The notes under the pieces were generated by a model. That model was not told the DNA's origin. It searched no databases and saw nothing but the letters and a program-made list of their open reading frames with translations. A program made the position numbers and the translations under genes. From Alphaproteobacteria bacterium (GTDB lineage: Bacteria > Pseudomonadota > Alphaproteobacteria > Rhizobiales > Rhizobiaceae), in contig JAHJHT010000002.1 of the NCBI GenBank assembly GCA_018823835.1, positions 1,612,001 to 1,676,000 of the forward strand: DNA of 64,000 bases, given 5' to 3'. Position 1 is the first letter of the stretch. Each line of letters begins with the position of its first letter. Shown here piece after piece: positions 1 to 8,570 of this stretch.

Positions 1-1894
1 CGCGGGCCTTCAGTGCTTCCGAGATCTCGTCGAGGACCGCGGGATCGTCGATCGTCGCCGGCATCTTCCAGTCCTCGCGATCGGCGATCTTTTGCATGGT
101 ACCGCGCAGTATCTTGCCCGAGCGGGTCTTCGGCAGGCGCTTAATTGTGACGACGATCTTGAACGCGGCGACAGGGCCGATGCGCTCGCGCACAAGGGCG
201 ACGATCTCGCGCTCGATCTCGGCGACATCGCGCGAGACGCCGGAGTTCAGCACGACGAAGCCGCAGGGCGCCTGGCCCTTCAGCGCATCGGCCATGCCGA
301 TGACGGCGCACTCGGCGACGTCCGGATGCTCGGCCAGCACTTCCTCCATGCCGCCGGTCGACAGGCGGTGTCCGGCGACGTTGATGATGTCGTCGGTGCG
401 GGCCATGATGAAGAGGTAACCGTCATCGTCGATATAGCCCGCGTCGGCTGTCTTGTAGTAGCCGGGGAACTCGTCGAGATAGGCCTGCCGGAAGCGCTGG
501 TCGGCGTTCCACAGCGTCGGCAGGCAACCGGGCGGCAGCGGCAGCTTCAGAACCACATTTCCGAGCGTTCCCCTTTCCACCGGATGGCCGGCATCGTCAA
601 GAACCTGGACGTCGTAACCCGGCATCGGCACGCAGGGCGAGCCATACTTGACCGGCAGGATGCCGAGTCCGACCGGGTTCTGCGAGATCGGAGCGCCTGT
701 CTCGGTCTGCCACCAGTGGTCGATGACCGGGACGCCGAGGTGGCGCTCAGCCCACTTGATGGTTTCGGGGTCGGCGCGTTCGCCGGCGAGAAACAGCGTG
801 CGGAACTTCGACAGATCGAATTTCGGCACGAATTCGCCCCGCGGATCCTCCTTCTTGATGGCGCGGAAGGCGGTCGGCGCCGTGAACAGCGATGCCACGC
901 CGTGCTCGGCGATGACGCGCCAGAAGGTGCCTGCGTCAGGCGTGCCGACCGGCTTGCCCTCGAACAGCACTGTGGTGCAGCCGGCGAGCAGTGGCGCATA
1001 GACAATGTAGGAGTGGCCGACGACCCAGCCGACATCGGAGGCCGCCCAGAAGACCTCGCCCGGATCGATGCCGAACTCGTTCTTCATCGACCAGTGCAGC
1101 ATGACCATGTGGCCGCCATTGTCGCGCACCACGCCCTTGGGCTGGCCGGTGGTGCCGGAGGTGTAGAGGATATAGAGCGGGTCTGTTGCGGCGACCGGCA
1201 CGCAATCGATCTTGCGTCCGGCGGCTTTTGCCGCCGCGACGCCCTGCGCGTAGTCGACATCGCGGCCCGGCACGAGTTCGCAGTCGAGCTGCGGTCTTTT
1301 CAGGATGATGGTGCGCTCGACCTTGTGGCGGGCAAGATCGATGGCACCGTCGAGCAGCGGCTTGTAGGCCACGGTGCGGCCGGGTTCGAGGCCGCAGGAG
1401 GCCGAGATGATGAGCTTTGGCGTCGCGTCGTCGATGCGGGTGGCGAGCTCGCGCGCGGCAAAGCCGCCGAAGACGACCGAATGGATCGCGCCGATGCGGG
1501 CACAGGCGAGCATGGCGAAGGCGGCCTCTGCCACCATTGGCATGTAGATGATGACGCGGTCGCCTTGTCCGACGCCCTGGTCGACGAGCACGGCGGCAAG
1601 TGCGGTGACTTCGGCCTGCAGTTCGGCATAGGTGAATTTCCTGACCGTGCCGGTCATGGCGCTGTCGTGGATCAGCGCGAGCTGATCGGCGCGGCCGTTC
1701 TCGACATGCCGGTCGACGGCGTTATGGCAGGTGTTGCAGAGCGCGCCGGGGAACCAGCGACCATAGATGCCCGCCGTTTCGTCAAAAACCTTGTCGGCAG
1801 GTTTCACCCAGTCGATGGCTTTCGCGGCTACGGCCCAAAATCCTTCCGGATCGCGTTTCCAGCTGTCGTAGACGTCGTGATAGCGCGATGCCAT
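1..1894 (-). CDS. prpE: propionyl-CoA synthetase (3' end beyond window)
   Basis: Adenylate-forming ligase making propionyl-CoA from propionate, ATP and CoA in the cytoplasm. 631 residues are visible before the window edge, close to the full family length of about 630-640, so only the last residues are missing. The early CNTCHNAVDRH segment is typical of PrpE/ACSS3 rather than acetyl-CoA synthetase. The phosphate-binding loop TSGTTGQPKG lies near residue 245, and the C-terminal KTRSGKILRG carries Lys594, equivalent to the lysine whose acylation switches off this enzyme family. The start is ATG 1894, with GGGAGGA about 7 bases upstream. A 646-codon open frame on the opposite strand is a GC-driven shadow. 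An acetyl-CoA synthetase specificity cannot be fully excluded. Confidence 0.93.
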   Translation of the reverse strand, partial: MASRYHDVYDSWKRDPEGFWAVAAKAIDWVKPADKVFDETAGIYGRWFPGALCNTCHNAVDRHVENGRADQLALIHDSAMTGTVRKFTYAELQAEVTALAAVLVDQGVGQGDRVIIYMPMVAEAAFAMLACARIGAIHSVVFGGFAARELATRIDDATPKLIISASCGLEPGRTVAYKPLLDGAIDLARHKVERTIILKRPQLDCELVPGRDVDYAQGVAAAKAAGRKIDCVPVAATDPLYILYTSGTTGQPKGVVRDNGGHMVMLHWSMKNEFGIDPGEVFWAASDVGWVVGHSYIVYAPLLAGCTTVLFEGKPVGTPDAGTFWRVIAEHGVASLFTAPTAFRAIKKEDPRGEFVPKFDLSKFRTLFLAGERADPETIKWAERHLGVPVIDHWWQTETGAPISQNPVGLGILPVKYGSPCVPMPGYDVQVLDDAGHPVERGTLGNVVLKLPLPPGCLPTLWNADQRFRQAYLDEFPGYYKTADAGYIDDDGYLFIMARTDDIINVAGHRLSTGGMEEVLAEHPDVAECAVIGMADALKGQAPCGFVVLNSGVSRDVAEIEREIVALVRERIGPVAAFKIVVTIKRLPKTRSGKILRGTMQKIADREDWKMPATIDDPAVLDEISEALKAR

Positions 1895-1988
1895 GGCTTC
1901 CTCCCAGAATGCCATGCTGTTTTAAGCCCGCCCGACCATGCCGTCCATGCGACGAACGACCTGTGCGGCAGAATGCGCGACTTGCGCC

Positions 1989-2543
1989 CTATTGCGGGCG
2001 TCGGGATGCGTTCAGAGCGGCCAGCGCTTTGATGCGCGCACGGTCGAGCGTGGCCTGCAGGCCGTCGCTGCCGAAGGGTGACTTGAAGTCGAAAGCGTGC
2101 GGGCCCGGCCGGTGGTCGGCGAGATGCTCAAGGCGGGCGACCGCCTCGGCCCAGTCGGGGATGTGGGCATCATCAACCCACCAGAGGACGTAGGGAGGCC
2201 ATTCAGGCTTCACCATCCATAGGCGGCCGTGCTTCAGCGCTTCCGCATGCTGTCCGCTGTAGGAGAAGGCCATCGCGGACTCTATGTCGGTCCAGAGCGA
2301 GATCGTCGAGGGCGACCAGCCGTCGCCGCGCTCGACGTAGAAGCGCGGGTAGACCTGCGGGCCCCAGCTTGCCGGGCCGAGCTCGTCCTCGTAACCGGAA
2401 CGGGCGATGTAGCCCTCGGCCGTCTCGGCAGCTGCGAAGGCGGCATCGTTGCGGTCGTGGAAGCCCTGGTTGGCGTTATCATCGGCGCTGCCTTGGAACA
2501 TGCCGAAGGTGTAAAGGGCAAGGCGCCTGCCGGTCATCGTCAT
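1989..2543 (-). CDS. DUF3291 domain protein
   Basis: 184-residue soluble protein matching the DUF3291 family, whose function is unknown. Family-typical features are LALYTFGMF near the N-terminus, a conserved FHDRND stretch, WGPQVYPRFY in the middle and a SLWTDIES segment followed by HAEALKHGR. No signal peptide or membrane segment is visible. The start could be either of two in-frame ATGs 6 bases apart; neither has a strong Shine-Dalgarno. It lies between prpE and a tiny membrane-protein gene on the opposite strand, with no obvious operon partner. DUF3291 proteins are sometimes related to dimeric alpha/beta-barrel monooxygenase folds, but no function is claimed here. Confidence 0.8.
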   Translation of the reverse strand: MTMTGRRLALYTFGMFQGSADDNANQGFHDRNDAAFAAAETAEGYIARSGYEDELGPASWGPQVYPRFYVERGDGWSPSTISLWTDIESAMAFSYSGQHAEALKHGRLWMVKPEWPPYVLWWVDDAHIPDWAEAVARLEHLADHRPGPHAFDFKSPFGSDGLQATLDRARIKALAALNASRRPQ

Positions 2544-2650
2544 TTGCCGCGGTTCATGAGCCTGTCTTTATACAGCGGCGGAGCCGGGATGAAGACGCTT
2601 GGGTCGACGATCCACTTTGACAGAACGGCGCGTTGCTGGTCAAACGCGCC

Positions 2651-2812
2651 ATGAGCAAAGTCCTCGCCTTCGTGATCATCGGCCTGATGGCCGTGCAACT
2701 GATCAAGCCGCTCGGCCTGCCGGGCCTCAGGCAAAGGCGCGATTTCTGGAAGCTGGCGGTGGGCGCGCTGGCGGCCATCTCGCTGACGGTACTGGTCAGC
2801 CACGACTGGTAG
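2651..2812 (+). CDS. small membrane protein, 53 aa
   Basis: Short ORF starting MSKVLAFVIIGLMAVQLIKP and ending SHDW. It has two hydrophobic stretches (about residues 4-20 and 35-50) separated by a basic loop (RQRRDF), which fits a two-pass inner-membrane protein. It ends one base before the stop of the convergent hydrolase gene and fills its gap almost completely. No family or function is recognised. Its composition and the clean fit between neighbours argue that it is real, but it could be a chance ORF. Confidence 0.5.
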   Translation: MSKVLAFVIIGLMAVQLIKPLGLPGLRQRRDFWKLAVGALAAISLTVLVSHDW

Positions 2813-2813
2813 C

Positions 2814-3527
2814 TCACTCGCCGTCAAGGACGAAGCCGAGCATGTGTTCGGCCCAGGCCCTGTAACCGGCCTCCGAGGCATGAAAGCCATCCGACGAGAA
2901 ACCGGCCTCGGGATCGGTGATCGCGAGCCGCGTGGCGGGCACTGCGCCGCGTTCGAGGCATAAAAGCTCGCCGAGCCGGTTGATGGCATCGGCGCGGATC
3001 TCGAGAATCCGGCCAAGCATGTCAGGCAGGGCCGGCACGCGCGAAAAATCGACGACCGGCGACCAGACGATGCGGGCCTCCGGCCACTTGGCGCGAAGCG
3101 CATAGAGCAGCCCGCCGAATTCGCGCTTGAAGCGCGGCAGCGTGTGAAAATTCTTGACGTCGTTGGTGCCCAGGCTGACCACGATATGGGACCAGGCATC
3201 GGGCGACAGGTTGGGCAGGACATGGTCGCGGATCTGGCCCGACGTCGCGGAATTGAAGCCGGCGGCCCGCCACTTGACGGAGCGGCCGGTGCGTTCAGCG
3301 ATCAGCGCCGCAAGCTGCGCGGCGAGGCCGCTTTCAGAATGACCGACGCCGACCGAGGCCGCCGATGAATCGCCCAGGACCAGCAGCGAGAGCGCCGGTT
3401 CCTTTCCGGCTATGCGGTGGAGGATCGGCCCTTCGGCCGGGCGCATGCGCGTCGTGCGGCGGCGCACGCCGAGGCCCTGCCAGACATAGACCGGGAAAGC
3501 GAGCCAGGTGAGGAAGAGACGGAGCAT
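2814..3527 (-). CDS. SGNH/GDSL-type esterase
   Basis: 237-residue hydrolase of the SGNH superfamily. Block I is GDSS at residues 52-55 with the nucleophilic Ser54. Block III is GTND at 120-123, with Asn122 as oxyanion-hole donor. Block V is SDGFH at 212-216, giving the Asp213/His216 catalytic pair. The N-terminal 20 residues are hydrophobic (LFLTWLAFPVYVWQGLG) and look like an uncleaved membrane anchor or signal sequence, so the enzyme probably faces the periplasm. The substrate cannot be read from sequence; family members act on lipids, acetylated sugars or thioesters. It stands alone, convergent with the small membrane protein gene. Confidence 0.85.
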   Translation of the reverse strand: MLRLFLTWLAFPVYVWQGLGVRRRTTRMRPAEGPILHRIAGKEPALSLLVLGDSSAASVGVGHSESGLAAQLAALIAERTGRSVKWRAAGFNSATSGQIRDHVLPNLSPDAWSHIVVSLGTNDVKNFHTLPRFKREFGGLLYALRAKWPEARIVWSPVVDFSRVPALPDMLGRILEIRADAINRLGELLCLERGAVPATRLAITDPEAGFSSDGFHASEAGYRAWAEHMLGFVLDGE

Positions 3528-3709
3528 CGGCGAGTTATAGCGGCGCGGGACAAAAGGAGAAGCCCCTGCCGGAGCGGGCCATTTTCGCGGAAGCTACCCG
3601 ATCCCCATGACCATCCTGGTTGACGCTGGATGGGTCTAGGTACAACTGCCCAGATGTTATGCTCCGATCTCCGGCCGACCAGAAGTCGCGCCGGAGGGAA
3701 CACTTGGTA

Positions 3710-4600
3710 TCAGCCGGCGCGGGATGCTTCGAAGATGCTGTCGATCGCCGAAGCCAGCGCGGCGTTGAATTCTGCGTCGCTCTGGCTGGCCGACAGGCCT
3801 TCGGTCAGCGCGCGCGAAAAGCTGGCGATCATGCCAGTGTTCTGGCGCAGCCTTTCATTGGCCTCCTCTCGCGAGTAGCCGCCGGATAGCGCCACGACGC
3901 GCAGGACGCGCGGATCGGCGATCAGCGGCGCGTAGAGGTTCGCCTTCTCGGGCAGCGTCAGTTTGAGCATGATCTGCTTGCCGGCCGGCACCTTGTCGAG
4001 GTGCCTGCGGATTTCAGCGAGGAGAATGTCCTCGGCTTTCGCCTTGTCCGGGATCGAGATCGTGACCTCGGGCTCGATGATCGGGACGAGGCCGTGCGAC
4101 AGGATCTGCAGCCCGATTTGGAACTGCTGGTCAACGACCGCGGCGATGCCTTTAGGATTCGCGGCGTCGATCACCGAGCGCATCTTGGTGCCAAAGATGC
4201 CTTTCTCGACCGCACGCTTCAGAAGAGCGTCGAGTTCGGGCATGGGCTTCATGAGCTTGACGCCGTCCACTGTATCCGCCAGCCCCTTGTCGACCTTGAG
4301 GAACGGCACAACGTGGCGGTTCTCCCAGAGATACTTTGCGGTCGGCGTGCCGTCGATGTCGCGGTCCATGGTCTGCTCGAACAGGATCGCGCCCATCACC
4401 TTGTCGCCGGTGAAGGCAGGCGACTTGATGATGCGGGTGCGCATCCTGTGAACGAGATCGAACATTTCCGCTTCACTTGACCAGGCGCTTTCGTCGACGC
4501 CATAGAGCTTGAGCGCCTTCGGCGTAGAGCCGCCGGACTGATCGAGCGCTGCAATGAAGCCGTCTTTGGTCGCGGCCTGCGCAGTCATTTCCTTGTTCAT
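3710..4600 (-). CDS. fda: class I fructose-bisphosphate aldolase
   Basis: 296-residue Schiff-base aldolase that reversibly cleaves fructose-1,6-bisphosphate into dihydroxyacetone phosphate and glyceraldehyde-3-phosphate. It resembles the bacterial class I (FdaB-like) type, not the zinc-dependent class II type. Recognisable segments are [13 protein letters not shown] near residue 20, [15 protein letters not shown] near 92-106 and [12 protein letters not shown] near 210-221, where Lys213 is the probable Schiff-base residue. The C-terminal [11 protein letters not shown] is the phosphate-binding region. GGAGGATGAA precedes ATG 4600. It belongs functionally with pgk, gap and tkt further along the same strand, but a three-gene redox module now separates it from pgk. 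Confidence 0.93.
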   Translation of the reverse strand: MNKEMTAQAATKDGFIAALDQSGGSTPKALKLYGVDESAWSSEAEMFDLVHRMRTRIIKSPAFTGDKVMGAILFEQTMDRDIDGTPTAKYLWENRHVVPFLKVDKGLADTVDGVKLMKPMPELDALLKRAVEKGIFGTKMRSVIDAANPKGIAAVVDQQFQIGLQILSHGLVPIIEPEVTISIPDKAKAEDILLAEIRRHLDKVPAGKQIMLKLTLPEKANLYAPLIADPRVLRVVALSGGYSREEANERLRQNTGMIASFSRALTEGLSASQSDAEFNAALASAIDSIFEASRAG

Positions 4601-4847
4601 TTCATCCTCCAGCGGCGACCGTTTTCCGGGCGCTCAGTACGCAAACTCGTGCCTGGACACCCCTTGCGGCGGCTGCCGTCGTCAGCCCGCCATCCAACCG
4701 AAGGTGCCCGTCAAGACCCGCACACGCCCCCTCGGGGTCATGCAGCTTGGAACGGCAATAGCAGAACAATCAGGCCTACGAAATCCCGGAAATCGGCAGA
4801 TCGGCGTCGCTGCGGAATTCAATCGATCCAAGGCCGATTGAGTCCGG

Positions 4848-5261
4848 TCAAAGCGGGAGGGCGGCTGCCTGCGGCCCGACAGCGAGCGCAGGCGAAGTGG
4901 CCTCTCGCCGTCTCGGGTGTTCCATGCCCCAACTCCGCAGAGCCTCGATCACCTCGCGGAGGCGACGGCCCTTTTCAGTCAGTCGATACTCCACACGCGG
5001 CGGTACCACGGCGAAGACTTCCCGGTGAACGATGCCATCAGCCTCGAGCTCCCGGAGTTGCTTGGTGAGGCTGCGCTGCGTGACGTTGCCGACGCGCCGA
5101 GCCAACTCGTTGAAGCGCAGCGTCTCGTCCATCAGATGATAGATCAGCAGGCCCTTCCACTTTCCGGCTATCTGCTCGAGGGCGGCCTCGACCGGACAGC
5201 CGCCACTGCAATCGTACCTCTCGAAGCGGGGAGACCTGAGCTCGTCGTCTACAGTATCCAT
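4848..5261 (-). CDS. HxlR-family transcriptional regulator
   Basis: 137-residue winged-helix regulator of the HxlR/YodB family. The N-terminus has the family CPVE motif (Cys22) preceded by Cys18. Then come GKWKGLLIYHL and the DNA-reading helix region RFNELARRVGNVTQRSLTKQ, and PPRVEYRLTEKG in the wing. HxlR proteins often sense electrophiles or oxidants through the N-terminal cysteine. It is divergent from the SDR and MDR dehydrogenase genes at 5391 and 6249, the common arrangement when the regulator represses the dehydrogenases and itself. The C-terminal 20 residues are low-complexity alanine-rich and not part of the conserved fold. Confidence 0.9.
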   Translation of the reverse strand: MDTVDDELRSPRFERYDCSGGCPVEAALEQIAGKWKGLLIYHLMDETLRFNELARRVGNVTQRSLTKQLRELEADGIVHREVFAVVPPRVEYRLTEKGRRLREVIEALRSWGMEHPRRREATSPALAVGPQAAALPL

Positions 5262-5275
5262 TTTGTACCTATAGG
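5262..5275. promoter_or_regulatory. candidate HxlR operator
   Basis: Immediately upstream of the regulator start codon is TTTTGTACCTATAGG, containing the perfect 8-base palindrome CCTATAGG at 5268-5275. A second GTAC occurs at 5289-5292. The position, between the regulator start and the divergent dehydrogenases, suits an autoregulatory operator, but an 8-base palindrome is weak evidence. Confidence 0.3.
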
Positions 5276-5390
5276 CCGAAATTGTGCGTACTTGCGATGT
5301 GTAGGCTACCCGTCCATATGCGCCTGTAGCTGAACAATGTCAAAGCAGCTCGCCGCTTCGCGCCGGTGGCTGGTACCGAGAAAACGAGAC

Positions 5391-6203
5391 ATGACGACCA
5401 TACTGATTACCGGCTCCACCGACGGCATCGGCCTGGAAACAGCGAAATTGCTGGCCAAGGGCGGTCACAGCGTGTTGCTGCACGGGCGCACCAAGGCGAA
5501 ACTTGGCCAGGTTGCCCAAACGCTCTCCCCGATTTCGGGTGGCGCGAAGGTCGAGACCTTCGTGGCTGATCTGTCGGACATGGCTGCTGTCGAGGGCCTT
5601 GCTGCAGTTGTTGCCGATCGAACCGGTCGTCTCGATGTGCTGATCAACAACGCCGGCATTTTCAAAACGCCCGATACCAGAACTGCCGACGGGCTGGATG
5701 TTCGGTTCGCGGTCAATACGATTGCACCATACCTTCTGACCATGCGGCTTCTACCGCAGCTCGAACCTTCAGGACGGGTAGTCAACCTGTCCTCCGCGGC
5801 TCAGAATCCCGTCGATCACGAGGCGCTCGCCGGTTGGACCCCGCTGTCCGACATGGCTGCCTATTCGCAAAGCAAACTCGCGCTGACGGCGTGGTCGATG
5901 CATTTGGCGCGGACACTCGGCGAGACCGGCCCCGCGATCATTGCGGTCAATCCTGGTTCGCTGCTTGCCACCAAAATGGTCAAGGAGGGCTTCGGCGTTG
6001 CCGGAAGCGATATCCGGATTGGCGCCGATGTCCTCTACAGGGCAGCGCTGTCGGAGGAGTTCGCATCAGCCTCAGGCCGCTACTTTGACAATGATTCCGG
6101 CCGGTTCGATTTACCCCACCCGGACGCTCTGGACCCCGCGAAATCCGCCGGGATTGTCCGCGCCATCGAAGCGTGTCTGGCGCGGCTGTCGATAGCAGCC
6201 TGA
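5391..6203 (+). CDS. SDR-family NAD(P)-dependent oxidoreductase
   Basis: 270-residue classical short-chain dehydrogenase. The cofactor motif TGSTDGIG is at residues 7-14, NNAG at 86-89, and the catalytic Ser134/Ser135, Tyr158 and Lys162 (YSQSK) are all present. ATG 5391 was chosen because it places the Rossmann glycine motif right at the N-terminus; an in-frame start 54 bases upstream would add an atypical basic extension. The substrate is unknown. With the neighbouring zinc-free MDR oxidoreductase and the divergent HxlR regulator it probably forms an inducible reductase module for reactive carbonyls or quinones. Confidence 0.88.
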   Translation: MTTILITGSTDGIGLETAKLLAKGGHSVLLHGRTKAKLGQVAQTLSPISGGAKVETFVADLSDMAAVEGLAAVVADRTGRLDVLINNAGIFKTPDTRTADGLDVRFAVNTIAPYLLTMRLLPQLEPSGRVVNLSSAAQNPVDHEALAGWTPLSDMAAYSQSKLALTAWSMHLARTLGETGPAIIAVNPGSLLATKMVKEGFGVAGSDIRIGADVLYRAALSEEFASASGRYFDNDSGRFDLPHPDALDPAKSAGIVRAIEACLARLSIAA

Positions 6204-6248
6204 TCATCCCACATCTGCAATCACCACCCCCAAGTCAGGAGAAGCCCA

Positions 6249-7262
6249 ATGAAAGCTGTTGGCTATAGAACACCCGGCCCGCTCGACCGCGAAGACGCAC
6301 TGATCGATTTCGAGATCGACAGGCCGACGGCAACCGGACGCGACCTGCTGGTCCGCGTCCGGGCGGTCTCGGTCAATCCGGTTGACTACAAGATTCGCAT
6401 GAACCGTCCGCCGGAAGGCGATGCGCCGGCGATCCTCGGCTGGGATGCGGTCGGCGAAGTGGTCGAGACCGGCGACAAGGCGACGATGTTCAAGCCGGGC
6501 GACAACGTCTGGTATGCCGGCGCCATCGACCGATCCGGCACCAATGCGGAATACCACCTGGTCGACGAACGCATCGTCGGCAACAAGCCAGAATCGGCAA
6601 CCAATGCAGAAGCTGCGGCGCTGCCGCTGACGACGCTGACGGCTTACGAAATGCTGTTTGACCGCCTGCGGGTGAATGACCCGGTGCCGGGCGCCGCGAA
6701 GGCTGTGCTTATCATCGGCGGTTCGGGAGGGGTCGGGTCGATCGCGATCCAGCTTCTGCGGGCGCTGACCGACCTCACTGTCATTGCGACGGCTTCACGC
6801 GGCAAAACGAAGGCCTGGGTAAGCGAACTCGGCGCGCATCATGTGATCGACCACAGCAAGCCGCTCCCGCCGCAAGTCGAGGCGCTCGGGCTCGGCCAAC
6901 CCGGCTACGTGTTTTCGACCAACCGCACGGACCTCTACATCGGCCAGGTCGCGGAACTGATAGCGCCGCAGGGACGGTTCGGGTTGATCGACGACCCCGA
7001 CACACTGGATGTCTCGCCCTTCAAGAGAAAGTCTGTCTCCACGCATTGGGAATTGATGTACACGCGCTCGCTGTTCCAGACACCCGACATGGGCAAGCAG
7101 GGCGAAATCCTGAACGAGGTCGCGGCTCTACTCGACGCGGGCAAGATCCGGTCGACCGCAACTGACGTGCTCGGCGCCGTAACGGCTGCCAACCTCAAGC
7201 GCGCTCACGCCCAACTCGAGACGGGCACGGCCCACGGAAAGCTGGTGCTCGAAGGATTCTAA
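6249..7262 (+). CDS. quinone-oxidoreductase-like MDR dehydrogenase
   Basis: 337-residue medium-chain dehydrogenase/reductase of the zinc-binding alcohol dehydrogenase family, closest to the ZADH/quinone oxidoreductase branch. The N-terminal GroES-like half contains VSVNPVDYKIR. The Rossmann glycine motif GGSGGVG is at residues 157-163, and SELGAHHVIDH follows. Catalytic zinc-ligand cysteines typical of true alcohol dehydrogenases are absent, so it is probably an NADPH-dependent enone or quinone reductase. Its start lies 45 bases after the SDR stop with AGGAGAAG as ribosome-binding site, so the two are likely co-transcribed under HxlR control. Confidence 0.9.
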   Translation: MKAVGYRTPGPLDREDALIDFEIDRPTATGRDLLVRVRAVSVNPVDYKIRMNRPPEGDAPAILGWDAVGEVVETGDKATMFKPGDNVWYAGAIDRSGTNAEYHLVDERIVGNKPESATNAEAAALPLTTLTAYEMLFDRLRVNDPVPGAAKAVLIIGGSGGVGSIAIQLLRALTDLTVIATASRGKTKAWVSELGAHHVIDHSKPLPPQVEALGLGQPGYVFSTNRTDLYIGQVAELIAPQGRFGLIDDPDTLDVSPFKRKSVSTHWELMYTRSLFQTPDMGKQGEILNEVAALLDAGKIRSTATDVLGAVTAANLKRAHAQLETGTAHGKLVLEGF

Positions 7263-7296
7263 AACCGACAAGCGATCGCCAGACCTGTCATCTGCG

Positions 7297-8496
7297 CTAG
7301 CTCCCGGACAGGACGGCGACGCCGGGAAGCTCCTTGCCTTCCATCCATTCGAGGAAGGCACCGCCGGCCGTAGAGACGTAAGTGAAGTCGTCGGCGACGG
7401 CGGCATGGTTGAGCGCGGCCACCGTGTCGCCGCCGCCGGCGACGGAGACGAGCGTGCCGGCGCGCGTGTCCTTGGCGGCGTGCCTTGCGACGGCCACGGT
7501 CGCCTTGTCGAACGGCTCGATCTCGAAGGCACCAAGCGGACCGTTCCAAACCAGGGTGGCCGCGCGGTCGACCCATTCGTTGACCGCGTCGACGGTCTTC
7601 GGTCCGACATCGAGCACCATCGCGTCAGCGGGGATGGCGCCGATGTCGACGGTCTCGTTGGCGGCGCCTGCCTTGAACTCTCGGGCGACCACACCGTCGA
7701 CCGGCAGGACGATGGCGCAGCCTGCGGTGGCCGCCTCGATCATGATCTGCCGCGCCGTCTGGGCGAGGTCGTGCTCGCAGAGCGATTTGCCGACATCGGT
7801 GCCGCGCGCGGCGAGGAAGGTGTTGGCCATGCCGCCGCCAATGACCAGGGCATCGACCTTCTGGACGAGGTTCATCAGGAGATCGAGCTTGCTCGATATC
7901 TTGGCGCCGCCGACGATGGCAACGACCGGTCGGGTCGGATTGCCGAGGCCCTTTTCCAGCGCGTCGAGCTCGGCCTGCATGGTGCGCCCCGCATAGGCGG
8001 GAAGCAGGCGGGCGAGGCCCTCGGTCGAGGCGTGGGCGCGGTGGGCGGCGGAAAAGGCGTCGTTGACATAGAGGTCGCCACTGGCGGCCAGCCGCTTGGC
8101 GAATTCAGGGTCGTTCTTCTCTTCCTCCTTATGGAAGCGGGTATTTTCCATCAGCGCGATGTCGCCGGGCATCATCGCGAAGACGGCACCTTGCGCCGCC
8201 TCGCCGACGCAATCGCCGATGAAGGCAACCGGGCGGCCGATGACGTCGCTTGTCGCGCGGGCAACAGGCTCGAGCGACATGGATGGGTCGGGGCCGTCCT
8301 TCGGGCGTCCGAAATGCGCCAGAAGGATCACCTTTGCGCCCTTGTCGGAAAGCTCCAGGATCGTCGGGGCGACGCGCTCGATGCGGGTAGCGTCGGTGAC
8401 CTTGCCGTCAGCCATCGGCACGTTGAGATCGACACGCACAAGCACGCGCTTGCCCTTGACGTCGCCGATATCGTCGAGCGTTCTGAAACCGGCCAT
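7297..8496 (-). CDS. pgk: phosphoglycerate kinase
   Basis: Glycolytic kinase that transfers phosphate from 1,3-bisphosphoglycerate to ADP. It contains the family signature [10 protein letters not shown] near the N-terminus, [18 protein letters not shown] in the hinge region and the nucleotide-site [11 protein letters not shown] near the C-terminus; the length of 399 residues is normal. I chose ATG 8496 (MAGFRTLDD) because the AAGGGA Shine-Dalgarno sits too close to the ATG three codons upstream (8505). It runs in the same direction as the upstream antiporter and gap genes, with short gaps on both sides. It converges with the MDR dehydrogenase gene. Confidence 0.96.
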   Translation of the reverse strand: MAGFRTLDDIGDVKGKRVLVRVDLNVPMADGKVTDATRIERVAPTILELSDKGAKVILLAHFGRPKDGPDPSMSLEPVARATSDVIGRPVAFIGDCVGEAAQGAVFAMMPGDIALMENTRFHKEEEKNDPEFAKRLAASGDLYVNDAFSAAHRAHASTEGLARLLPAYAGRTMQAELDALEKGLGNPTRPVVAIVGGAKISSKLDLLMNLVQKVDALVIGGGMANTFLAARGTDVGKSLCEHDLAQTARQIMIEAATAGCAIVLPVDGVVAREFKAGAANETVDIGAIPADAMVLDVGPKTVDAVNEWVDRAATLVWNGPLGAFEIEPFDKATVAVARHAAKDTRAGTLVSVAGGGDTVAALNHAAVADDFTYVSTAGGAFLEWMEGKELPGVAVLSGS

Positions 8497-8570
8497 GATG
8501 GTCATTCCCTTCGTTCAAAAAATCCGCCGGACATTATCGCGAAGCGGCCCGGATGCAAGCCACCGAGGCG

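Noticed and set aside
92-2032. 646-codon open frame on the plus strand opposite prpE
   Set aside because: It lies antisense to a clearly recognisable propionyl-CoA synthetase frame, has low-complexity, Asp/Val/Arg-rich composition without any family motif, and is typical of GC-rich shadow frames.
3664-3695. Terminator after fda
   Set aside because: A 7-bp inverted repeat CTCCGGC/GCCGGAG with a 14-base loop is present, but there is no T-rich tail on the minus strand, so it was not called.
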